From positions 1,736,001 to 1,800,000 of the forward strand of contig NZ_CP073766.1 in NCBI RefSeq assembly GCF_018255755.1: a stretch of DNA of 64,000 nt, in the 5' to 3' direction. The position numbers and the translations under genes were made by a program. Under the pieces are notes generated by a model. It was not told the origin of the DNA and ran no database searches. It was given only the letters and a program-made list of their open reading frames with translations. Of the stretch, positions 57,380 to 64,000 are shown piece after piece. Source of the stretch: Chitinophaga sp. HK235 (lineage in GTDB: Bacteria; Bacteroidota; Bacteroidia; Chitinophagales; Chitinophagaceae). Each line of letters begins with the position of its first letter. Positions within the stretch are counted from its first letter, which is position 1.

Positions 57380-59134
57380 ATGAAAAGTGATATTAACGCT
57401 GGCTTCCTATTGATAAAAACCATGCTATTGAAACCCATACTGGCCGGTACTACTGAAAATGCGGAAGATGTCGAAAAAAGATCCACTATCGTCTTAAATT
57501 TAATGGCAGTAGTGCTGATTATTTTGGTAGCGAGTGTGGGCGTTTATTTCTATTTTCTCAAACCATCTGCTCTTTTTCTGATTGGGGTGCCAATAGAAAC
57601 GCTTTGTTTTCTGAGCGTAATTTTCCTCAACAGGTCCAAACAGTATTATAATGCCAATTTATTGATGCTGGTGACCAATGCCATTTTCATCGGATACTGG
57701 TCAACTGTGCTGGGGCCGGCTATTTCACTCGAACTGCTGCTGGCATTTATTACAGTGATCACCTTTTACCTCGCTTCTGCATTCATACTGTATAAAAAAA
57801 GTAAGATATTACTGCTTTGTATTGCCGGATGCCTGGGAGTTGGCGCCTATATGATCCTCAACTCCTACTACAATTTTGTAGCTCCGCTGGATTTGAACAG
57901 AAATATTACCATCATCATGCGCTGGTCTACCAGTATTGTACTGCTCATATTTATACTGGGACTGCTCATGAGCTATACCACACAAATTAACAGCCTGTTA
58001 CACGAAGCCAGGCGCCTGAAAGCCATCAGCGACCGTAAAAGCGTCTTTCTTCAGGATACCTTCCACGAAGTCCGCACCCCTATCAATGCCGTATTCTCCA
58101 TCGCCCAGCTGCTGAAACTGGATAAACAGCCTGCACAAAACGAAGACCTGTACAATAGTTTATACGATAGTTGTTACATCACCCGCAATATCATCAACAA
58201 TGTACTGGAAATGTCCCGCATAGAATCCGGTAAATTCTATACGGTCAAAAAAGAAAACATTTCATTCGGAAACTGCCTGAAACGTTGTGTGGCCGCCAAT
58301 GGCTATATCGCCTCCTCCCGGGGCATCCGGATCAACCATACCATTTCACCACTGCTTCACCATAATCCGATCTATAGTGATGAACTGATCCTGACGAAGA
58401 TCTTAAACAATCTTTTGGGTAATGCTGTCAAGTTCTCCAAAGGAGAAAGCGAAATACAGGTGGATTGCACTGCAGAAAACAATGTCCTTATCATAAAAGT
58501 TACCAATGAAGGTGTGATAGACCCCAATATCACGGACAAGCTCTTTGACCGGTTTGTCACTGAAAACAAGAACGGCACCGGAACCGGTTTAGGGCTGGCC
58601 ATTACCAAAAATCTGGCCCAGCACCTGGGAGGTCAGGTAGCCCTTATCCCTGATAGTGCAAGAGCAGGGCAAGTAACGATTGTGTGTGAGCTGCCCTATG
58701 AGCCCGCGATAGCCTGCAAACAAAATACGCCGGGCACCCAATTGCGCCGAAACACCTTTTATGGTGCCAGGGTACTGTTAGTGGAAGATGATCTTTTAGG
58801 CGCATCGCTTCTACAAAAATTCTTAAAGGGATTAGGCATAAACCCCGTTATCTGCACCAATGGAGCAACAGTCATTGATAAAATCAGGGCAGAAAAACCT
58901 CATGTGATCATTTCGGACCTGAGCATGGAAGGCTTCCATGGCGCAGCACTGGTGAAGTTTGTAAAAAGCGATCCTGAATTAAAAAGCATCCCCATTCTGA
59001 TTATCAGCGGGGACGCCTTTTCTAAGGAGGAAATTTTAAAAACCGGCGCTGCCGGCTTTTTACTTAAACCCGTTCATTTCGATGATTTATATATGGCACT
59101 GGCTCCTCTCCTTCCCAATCATACGCTGTCATGA
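57380..59134 (+). CDS. Hybrid sensor histidine kinase
   Basis: The 584-residue protein has an N-terminal membrane sensor with about six helices (residues 37-200). A HisKA domain follows (phosphorylated His229 in FHEVRTP), then a HATPase domain (N box NNLLGNAVKFS at 343-353, G box GTGTGLGLAITK at 399-410), and a C-terminal receiver (acidic VEDD at 468-471, phosphoacceptor Asp513, Lys563). There is no DNA-binding output domain, so the receiver probably modulates the kinase or passes phosphate to another protein. No cognate regulator is next to it. Its stop overlaps the convergent terpene synthase by 6 bp. Confidence 0.93.
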   Translation: MKSDINAGFLLIKTMLLKPILAGTTENAEDVEKRSTIVLNLMAVVLIILVASVGVYFYFLKPSALFLIGVPIETLCFLSVIFLNRSKQYYNANLLMLVTNAIFIGYWSTVLGPAISLELLLAFITVITFYLASAFILYKKSKILLLCIAGCLGVGAYMILNSYYNFVAPLDLNRNITIIMRWSTSIVLLIFILGLLMSYTTQINSLLHEARRLKAISDRKSVFLQDTFHEVRTPINAVFSIAQLLKLDKQPAQNEDLYNSLYDSCYITRNIINNVLEMSRIESGKFYTVKKENISFGNCLKRCVAANGYIASSRGIRINHTISPLLHHNPIYSDELILTKILNNLLGNAVKFSKGESEIQVDCTAENNVLIIKVTNEGVIDPNITDKLFDRFVTENKNGTGTGLGLAITKNLAQHLGGQVALIPDSARAGQVTIVCELPYEPAIACKQNTPGTQLRRNTFYGARVLLVEDDLLGASLLQKFLKGLGINPVICTNGATVIDKIRAEKPHVIISDLSMEGFHGAALVKFVKSDPELKSIPILIISGDAFSKEEILKTGAAGFLLKPVHFDDLYMALAPLLPNHTLS

Positions 59135-60073
59135 GGCATAACGGCCTGTGTCCATTACAGCCCAGTCATCGTAACCACGTACAATTCTACATAAGCCGGA
59201 TAGGTAATCGTTCAGTTGCCGGTTGACAGTCTCACTCCAAAAAGGCAACCGGTCCCGGCATTGTTCAAATGTCCGGAGATACCGGGCATGCTCCTGCTCC
59301 ACAAATGTATTAGCCTCCTGAAGGCTGATTCCCTTTTCCCGCCGGGCAATCAGGATCAGGTTAAATCCTTTCTCTTCCATATCGTCTTCCCGCGCAACGG
59401 AATGCTGGTCGTTGCTGAGGCAACCGCACATGTTCATACACAGCTCCATCTCTCTGACTACAGGGTGGTCGTATACTTCATCCGGAAGTGCTGAACTGTT
59501 GAAAATATCCACCAGTGGGAACATGATGTAAAAACCGGTATAGGGCCGCTCTTTATAGTACTTTTCAATATCGGGTTTCCTGCCGGACAGCTGCGTCTCA
59601 ATTTCGAACTGGCATTCTTTGATATAGTCAATCATATGTTCGCAGAACCGTTTAAACAAAAAGGGTTTGTTCATAGCCTTTAAACGGCTGACAATATCCA
59701 CCAGGGCCAGCTCCAGTTTCCCATCGCCATCGTATGGCTGGTTGTTTAATATTCCGATGAAGCCTTCCAGTTGCAGGCGCATATGATGGGCGGCTGTTTT
59801 ATCTGTAGAGCCCCGGTCGGAAGTATCGTCGAGGGTAAACAGCCAGGTCAACAGCTGTCCTGCCAGCGTCACCTGATCGAGTGTAGCCTGCGGATACTCC
59901 CTTGCAGCCTGAAAGCCAAAGCGGGCTTTCGTATACCATGCCACCGGCTTAAAATCGGGGGCCAGCCTGAATTCCCGGGCCCAGATAAGTGTATTGTCCT
60001 GAACCTGATTGTAAAATGGGCTGATCTGGGAATCGCCTGGTATCGTTACGCAGGCCTGTGTAACATTTTCCAT
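59129..60073 (-). CDS. Class I terpene synthase
   Basis: The 314-residue protein has the marks of bacterial class I terpene cyclases. These are the metal-binding DDTSD (D82, D83, D86), the pyrophosphate-sensing Arg176 in KERPYTG, the NSE triad N221/S225/E229 in NDQHSVARE, and the C-terminal Arg-Tyr pair (311-312). It should ionize a prenyl diphosphate, most often farnesyl diphosphate for this size, to a cyclic terpene. The product is unknown. No prenyltransferase or P450 gene is adjacent, so it appears to be an orphan synthase. Confidence 0.9.
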   Translation of the reverse strand: MENVTQACVTIPGDSQISPFYNQVQDNTLIWAREFRLAPDFKPVAWYTKARFGFQAAREYPQATLDQVTLAGQLLTWLFTLDDTSDRGSTDKTAAHHMRLQLEGFIGILNNQPYDGDGKLELALVDIVSRLKAMNKPFLFKRFCEHMIDYIKECQFEIETQLSGRKPDIEKYYKERPYTGFYIMFPLVDIFNSSALPDEVYDHPVVREMELCMNMCGCLSNDQHSVAREDDMEEKGFNLILIARREKGISLQEANTFVEQEHARYLRTFEQCRDRLPFWSETVNRQLNDYLSGLCRIVRGYDDWAVMDTGRYAS

Positions 60074-60428
60074 GAGTAGAGGAATTTAAAAATGAGGGAT
60101 TTAGTAAGCATAAAAAAGGAAGCATCAGTAAGGTATAACGCAGAGGGATATACGAGCAATAATTGTTTGTGACCATCAAATTCTTTTGTATAGTGTATCC
60201 TCTAATCCGCCGGATTTTACATACTCACCTGACCGCCTCCGGAAAGACAATCTAAACATCAGAGACATAGGGATGACCGGTTTTGCCGCAAAAATGCGCA
60301 TTTTATTTAATAAAAAAGCCTTCAAAGCGGGTAGCTTGAAGGCTTTTTTATTTTATGGGCCCATCCGGCCCTTTATAATAGTGGAACTTTAGCAGGGGTG
60401 ATTCATAAGGACAGGTTTCCTAAAAAGT
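60074..60428. other. Intergenic region upstream of the terpene synthase
   Basis: About 355 bp without a convincing gene. It contains the terminator at 60312-60349 but no clear TTG/TAnnTTTG promoter for the terpene synthase. Confidence 0.5.
60312..60349 (-). terminator. Intrinsic terminator after the DUF1349-like gene
   Basis: AAAAAAGCCTTCAA and TTGAAGGCTTTTTT form a 14-bp arm pair around a 10-nt loop. It lies downstream of the minus-strand gene ending at 60429 and can work in both directions. Confidence 0.8.
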
Positions 60429-61082
60429 TTATTTTTCTGAGTGCTGCTGCAACCAGTTTAATCTCCGCAGGTCTGGCAGGTGCTGAACGGTGAATTTTTC
60501 AAATTTCGCCTGGAATCCTTTACCATCAGGAGAAGCAGCCATCAGCCCTACCATTACCGGACGATTATCTTTGAGCGGAGCATTCCGTGTCATAACATAA
60601 TTTTTGTCGTCATAGGAATAATAGATCTCAACCGCATCCAGTCTTCTGATGGCCTTAATCCAGATGAACGGAGGTGTTTTATCCAGCGGTAATACGCTCC
60701 AGTCGCTGGTTTGGTGCGTAACCACTGTGCTCACATTAAATTTACCATCATAAAACTCCACGCCGGTTTTGATGTAATTTTCGTGGTCAATTCTGATCAT
60801 TAAGCCCATCTGGTCGAATCTTGCTTTATAATCTCCTGTCAGCTTGACTTTCACCTCAAATTCACCACCATAGGTAGCATAATAAAACGGGGCATCATCT
60901 ACCGTGAAACCATAATGCGATATGCGCCAGTAATCCGTTTGGGGTGTAACAAACATGGATAAAGCATTCTCTTTTATTTCCCATTTCGCGGGTTCATTAA
61001 ACCACTGCATTTTCTCCAGACTCTGGGCAGAAAGTGATTGCAGCACAGACATCATCAATACACTTAAAATAATCTTCTTCAT
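60429..61082 (-). CDS. Secreted DUF1349-like protein
   Basis: The 217-residue protein starts with a signal peptide (MKKIILSVLMMSVLQSLSAQ). The mature part resembles DUF1349, a beta-sandwich of the concanavalin/lectin-like type: WFNEPAKWEIKENAL, YGGEFEVKVKLTG, FDQMGLMIRID, FIWIKAIRRLD, VMVGLMAASPDGKGFQAKFE. It is probably periplasmic or exported, and carbohydrate binding is a possibility from the fold only. I chose the start at 61082 because of the signal peptide and because the promoter at 61157-61187 lies upstream of it but overlaps no longer start region. It is divergent from the LuxR-type gene. Confidence 0.85.
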   Translation of the reverse strand: MKKIILSVLMMSVLQSLSAQSLEKMQWFNEPAKWEIKENALSMFVTPQTDYWRISHYGFTVDDAPFYYATYGGEFEVKVKLTGDYKARFDQMGLMIRIDHENYIKTGVEFYDGKFNVSTVVTHQTSDWSVLPLDKTPPFIWIKAIRRLDAVEIYYSYDDKNYVMTRNAPLKDNRPVMVGLMAASPDGKGFQAKFEKFTVQHLPDLRRLNWLQQHSEK

Positions 61083-61130
61083 ATCAAAATAGCATTTAAC
61101 TTTTACGCAGTATTGTTGGTCTTTCAGAGA

Positions 61131-61206
61131 ATAACCATATAAAACCAATACCTTTGCAAAGGTAAATCCCTAATAATGAATGCACAATGGTTAAAAATAA
61201 CCATAT
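61131..61206. promoter_or_regulatory. Shared divergent promoter with operator-like repeats
   Basis: A perfect 16-bp palindrome TACCTTTGCAAAGGTA (61149-61164) supplies a TAnnTTTG element on both strands. The minus-strand one has a TTG 20 bp upstream (61187-61185) and should drive the DUF1349-like gene. The exact 10-mer ATAACCATAT occurs at 61131-61140 and 61197-61206, and ATGGTTA-AAAA-TAACCAT (61187-61204) forms an inverted repeat. These could be binding sites of the adjacent LuxR-type regulator. Confidence 0.5.
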
Positions 61207-61215
61207 CAATACATT

Positions 61216-61977
61216 ATGAATATTCTACATGCACTTAATAACAATTTACTCCGGCAAACATTTGGCAACAGCAATGCGTCCGTAAAACTTTCCAATTTCC
61301 AGCTGATTGCGCAGCTATATGCACAGGTAGAAAATTCCATCAGTGTTTTAAGTGATCTGAAAGCCAACAAAAGTTATATCTACACCGGCGGAGCAGCATC
61401 AGCGCTGGGTATTGTTCATAAAGAAGATTCCAGGGAGATAACATCGATTTGGGAAGAGGATATTCTGAAGAAAATACGGGAAACAGACCTGCTCGGGAAA
61501 TACGCGCTGGAGCTGCGTTTCTTCCATTTATTAAAAAGTCTTCCTGTTGCTGAAAGATCAGACTATCAGGTGATCAGCACACTGCACATGCAGGACAAAC
61601 ATAAAAAATATGTTCCTGTTCAGCATCGGATGTTTTATATACAAAGCACGGAAGATGGTAGTATCTGGCTGGCGCTATGCCTCTACAATCTTTCTCCCGA
61701 CCCCCATCATACCGGCACTTACCAGGGTTCTATTATCAATACGCGAACAGGTAAAGTAATAAGTCCTGATGAATACCGGTTGAATAATATCCTCACAGAA
61801 CGGGAAAAAGATGTACTGTTACTCATCAAAAATGGGAAAAGAAGTAAGGACATAGCTGCATCACTTTCTATCAGTGTGAATACTGTACATCGTCACCGGC
61901 AGAACATTCTCGAAAAACTGCATGTCACTAATTCAATGGAAGCCTGCAGGATGGCAGAATCGATAAAGCTGATTTAA
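61216..61977 (+). CDS. LuxR-type transcriptional regulator
   Basis: The 253-residue protein ends in a LuxR helix-turn-helix (about 192-250; LTEREKDVLLLIKNGKRSKDIA, SVNTVHRHRQNILEKL). The N-terminal 180 residues look like a PAS-type sensing region seen in Bacteroidota LuxR proteins, but I cannot name the ligand. There is no receiver domain. It is divergent from the DUF1349-like gene, with repeated sites in the shared promoter region, which suggests control of that gene and of itself. Confidence 0.88.
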   Translation: MNILHALNNNLLRQTFGNSNASVKLSNFQLIAQLYAQVENSISVLSDLKANKSYIYTGGAASALGIVHKEDSREITSIWEEDILKKIRETDLLGKYALELRFFHLLKSLPVAERSDYQVISTLHMQDKHKKYVPVQHRMFYIQSTEDGSIWLALCLYNLSPDPHHTGTYQGSIINTRTGKVISPDEYRLNNILTEREKDVLLLIKNGKRSKDIAASLSISVNTVHRHRQNILEKLHVTNSMEACRMAESIKLI

Positions 61978-62451
61978 CCCTCACAATCACATCGAATAAA
62001 ACGCTTTACCAGCAACATTAAAACGAGATTAAAACAAACTTAAATTCCGCTTAAATTAAACAGCAACATAGTTCGGACTACTGCTATTCCACTACTGGAA
62101 AAAATGAGTGCACGTTTTTAAAATATTTTTTTCAATTAACAGAAAGCTGTAATATTGGCAAGCAGTCACAATATAATTCCAAACGTCGAGCCATAATCTC
62201 TTAGCAAATCTGAATAACCCACATAAAAATTTAGAGCACTGGAAAGCCCTTTCTATTCATTAACCCGGCCTCAGAGGATACATATACGGCAATCATAAGG
62301 ATGGCCTTATTTGTTGGCGAGTAACCCAAGCTTTCCTTTTTTATTTTACGTATAAACTTCAACGTTAGCTATCAAAATAGCTATAGTATAACGTATTTTT
62401 TCATGCAGGCACTATAACAATCTGAAAATCTAACATCCAAAATCGCAACCA
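61978..62451. other. Gene-free AT-rich intergenic region
   Basis: About 470 bp without a credible coding frame. A small inverted repeat TAGCTAT-CAAA-ATAGCTA lies at 62366-62383, before the M57 protease gene. I see no convincing TTG/TAnnTTTG promoter. Confidence 0.45.
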
Positions 62452-63276
62452 ATGAAAAATCAAGCACTTCTGTTTCTGATCTGTCTCGTGACAGCATCGT
62501 TCATTACTTCATGCCGGAAAGACAACAAACAAGACAACAACGAAAAAGCCGCCATCTCCAATGATGTACTGGCACAGATCAAGGCTAAAGGATTCAGTAC
62601 GCAGCACGTACACCCCGTAAATGGAGGTTATTTGGTAGAAGGAGATATCTTCCTTAGCACCAGTGATCTCAGCAAAAAAGCAACCCATAATAAAGTAAGA
62701 GTTGCCAAATCCGAACAGTATTCTACCAACAACCTGGTAAGTGCACTTCCCCGTACAATCACCGTAAGGGTGGTTAGTCTCGGAAGCGCCTTTGTACAGG
62801 GCACAGACCTGGCTATCCAGCGTTACAACGCATTAAACCTTCGTATCAAATTCCGCCGTATTACCAGCGGCACTGCAGACATTACCATCCAGGGCTTCAA
62901 TGAAGGGCCCAGCGGCGGTTATATCACCCTGGGATCATCCGGTTTCCCTACAGATTTCGGAGACCCTTTCAATCTGATACAGATGAACACCAATCCTTAC
63001 GCATATGGCAGCAACCCCAATGTTCAGTATGTAGGTTCTGTTCTTCAGCATGAAATAGGCCACTGCATTGGTATGCGCCATACCGACTATATGGACCGTT
63101 CTTATAGCTGCGGTGGTGATCCGGTAGACGAAGGTGATGGTGGCGTAGGCGCTGTGTATATCCCAGGCACACCCAGCGATCCTGATGCAGACTCCTGGAT
63201 GCTGTCCTGCTCCAATGGTGGCAACCGTACCTTTAATTACAATGACATCATTGCATTAAACTACCTCTATCAATAA
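62452..63276 (+). CDS. M57-type metallopeptidase lipoprotein
   Basis: The 274-residue protein has a lipoprotein signal with lipobox SFITSC (Cys21). A zinc-protease site follows at residues 200-211: H200-E201-x-x-H204 and H210 in HEIGHCIGMRHTD. This extended HExxHxxGxxHTD pattern is that of the dual-action HEIGH metallopeptidase (M57) family common in Bacteroidota. The N-terminal part (YLVEGDIFLSTSDL) matches the family's leader region, which may be a propeptide. It should be anchored to a membrane and act outside the cytoplasm. It ends 27 bp before a bidirectional terminator. Confidence 0.92.
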   Translation: MKNQALLFLICLVTASFITSCRKDNKQDNNEKAAISNDVLAQIKAKGFSTQHVHPVNGGYLVEGDIFLSTSDLSKKATHNKVRVAKSEQYSTNNLVSALPRTITVRVVSLGSAFVQGTDLAIQRYNALNLRIKFRRITSGTADITIQGFNEGPSGGYITLGSSGFPTDFGDPFNLIQMNTNPYAYGSNPNVQYVGSVLQHEIGHCIGMRHTDYMDRSYSCGGDPVDEGDGGVGAVYIPGTPSDPDADSWMLSCSNGGNRTFNYNDIIALNYLYQ

Positions 63277-63303
63277 ACTCCGCAGGCATGCATGAAAAAA
63301 AAG

Positions 63304-63340
63304 AAAGGTTACACCGCCTTATTGGGCCGGTGTAACCTTT
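63304..63340. terminator. Bidirectional terminator between the M57 and DUF4267 genes
   Basis: AAAGGTTACACCG and CGGTGTAACCTTT form a 13-bp stem around an 11-nt loop, with A- and T-runs on both sides. It serves the convergent M57 and DUF4267 genes. The last codons and the stop of the DUF4267 gene lie inside the hairpin. Confidence 0.85.
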
Positions 63341-63738
63341 TGCATGGATGATCTCTTTGTGGTGTACAGATAGTAAGGCCCTACCGTCAGGCAGATCAGC
63401 ACAGCTGTCAGATGAGGATACAGATGACTGCTCTGGTGATGGGCATCATTTAATACAATCAGAAAATCAGTGATGGGGATAATACCCATACATAACATCA
63501 ACCAACCCAGACTTCTGAATTCCTTGTTCAGCAATAGTGCCAGGATAAGTATGCCGGTTGCCATATCACGGATACCTTTGATATAACAAAAAGCAAAGTT
63601 GCTACTGAGTCCTGTCTGAATGCCGAAGCCGGCCTCTGCACGAAGCGGTGTAAGGAAGAAACGTACTCCGATAAAGATCAGCAGTAATCCTGTGGCCAAG
63701 GAGGCGATGTAGGCGGTTTTTTGTGACATTGTTTTCAT
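63319..63738 (-). CDS. DUF4267-like small membrane protein
   Basis: The 139-residue protein has four hydrophobic segments (about residues 11-31, 55-72, 76-94 and 105-125 from the start MKTMSQKTAY). The GFGI, IKGIRDMATG and LGWLMLCMGIIPITD patterns match DUF4267 family proteins of unknown function. I chose the ATG at 63738. The longer frame opens with TTG at 63771 on top of a candidate -7 element (63769-63776). Its final codons are part of the terminator hairpin. Confidence 0.82.
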   Translation of the reverse strand: MKTMSQKTAYIASLATGLLLIFIGVRFFLTPLRAEAGFGIQTGLSSNFAFCYIKGIRDMATGILILALLLNKEFRSLGWLMLCMGIIPITDFLIVLNDAHHQSSHLYPHLTAVLICLTVGPYYLYTTKRSSMQKVTPAQ

Positions 63739-63768
63739 GGCTTTATGTGTTTTTATCTGATGACAACA

Positions 63769-63776
63769 CAAAGCTA
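63769..63776 (-). promoter_or_regulatory. Candidate -7 element of the DUF4267 gene
   Basis: TAGCTTTG on the minus strand fits TAnnTTTG. A well-placed TTG is not evident. Confidence 0.3.
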
Positions 63777-63817
63777 AAAAGCCGCTGGCGCCTGTTCATT
63801 CACCCAGGTTAATAAAT

Positions 63818-64000
63818 TTATCTGGCTAGTCTTTTTCTGATCCGGCTGAGCGATGGCGGTTTTACGCCCACATAGGAAGATATATAGTATTGAGGCAGCC
63901 TTGGCACCAGGTCTGCATAGCTATCCAGGAACTGCAGATAACGTTGTTCCGGTTGTTCGCTGTACATAGAACGGACCTTGTGGATGGCCAATACATACAG
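63818..64000 (-). CDS. Crp/Fnr-like transcriptional regulator (C-terminal 60 residues, partial)
   Basis: The gene enters from the right edge and ends at a TAA at 63818-63820. The visible part reads QRYLQFLDSYADLVPRLPQ and then VGVKPPSLSRIRKRLAR. This is the characteristic C-terminal helix-turn-helix of Bacteroidota cyclic-nucleotide-binding-domain (Crp/Fnr family) regulators. The sensing domain and start lie outside the window, so the ligand cannot be judged. Confidence 0.8.
   Translation of the reverse strand: MYVLAIHKVRSMYSEQPEQRYLQFLDSYADLVPRLPQYYISSYVGVKPPSLSRIRKRLAR

Noticed and set aside
60186..60392. Plus-strand 68-codon frame in the gap before the terpene synthase
   Set aside because: It runs through the intrinsic terminator at 60312-60349 and has no recognisable domain.

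Overview
The window looks like a chromosomal segment of a Bacteroidota bacterium, most probably a Chitinophaga-like member of the Chitinophagales. Supporting signs are Bacteroidota-type promoters (TTG, then TAnnTTTG), an UpxY-type NusG paralogue, a DUF4267 protein, a HEIGH-type M57 lipoprotein, a Crp/Fnr-type regulator end, and AT-rich gaps between genes of moderate GC. The genus is an inference; no rRNA or other phylogenetic marker is present.

Positions 1 to about 49.2 kb hold one very large minus-strand biosynthetic locus, read from right to left. It starts with a NusG/UpxY-like antiterminator (49215). Next come a type II thioesterase, a CmlA-like metallo-beta-lactamase-fold putative beta-hydroxylase, and an SbnA/SbnB pair that makes L-2,3-diaminopropionate (Dap). 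Four NRPS genes follow, the last running off the left edge. I read 11 modules: starter C-A-T; then C-A-nMT-T, C-A-T-E, C-A-T-E, C-A-T, C-A-T; then C-A-T-E, C-A-T, C-A-T-E, C-A-T; then C-A-T-E and more beyond the edge. Binding-pocket residues read by eye suggest acyl-Dap(or Dab)-NMe-Val/Ile-D-Thr-D-Ser-Asp-aromatic-D-Val/Ile-Ser-D-Lys/Orn-Dap(or Dab)-D-Ile. This would be a cationic N-acyl peptide of more than 11 residues. TubC-type N-terminal docking domains head the three downstream NRPSs. C-domain subtype agrees with the presence or absence of an upstream E domain at every junction that can be checked. The release domain lies outside the window.

The operon carries several RNA hairpins: in the antiterminator leader, between the antiterminator and the thioesterase, and a 12-bp stem with a U-rich tail between the hydroxylase and sbnA. 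I infer that the NusG paralogue keeps RNA polymerase moving across a transcript of at least 49 kb.

From 49.8 kb to the right edge the genes are accessory or housekeeping: an ABC exporter (divergent from the NRPS locus, perhaps the product exporter), a GNAT protein behind a 9-bp tandem repeat, a CPA1 Na+/H+ antiporter, an aldo/keto reductase, an ECF sigma factor with a membrane partner, a hybrid histidine kinase, a class I terpene synthase, a secreted DUF1349-like protein divergent from a LuxR-type regulator, an M57 lipoprotein protease, a DUF4267 membrane protein and the 3' end of a Crp/Fnr-like gene. I found no tRNA, rRNA, CRISPR array, insertion sequence or phage genes.
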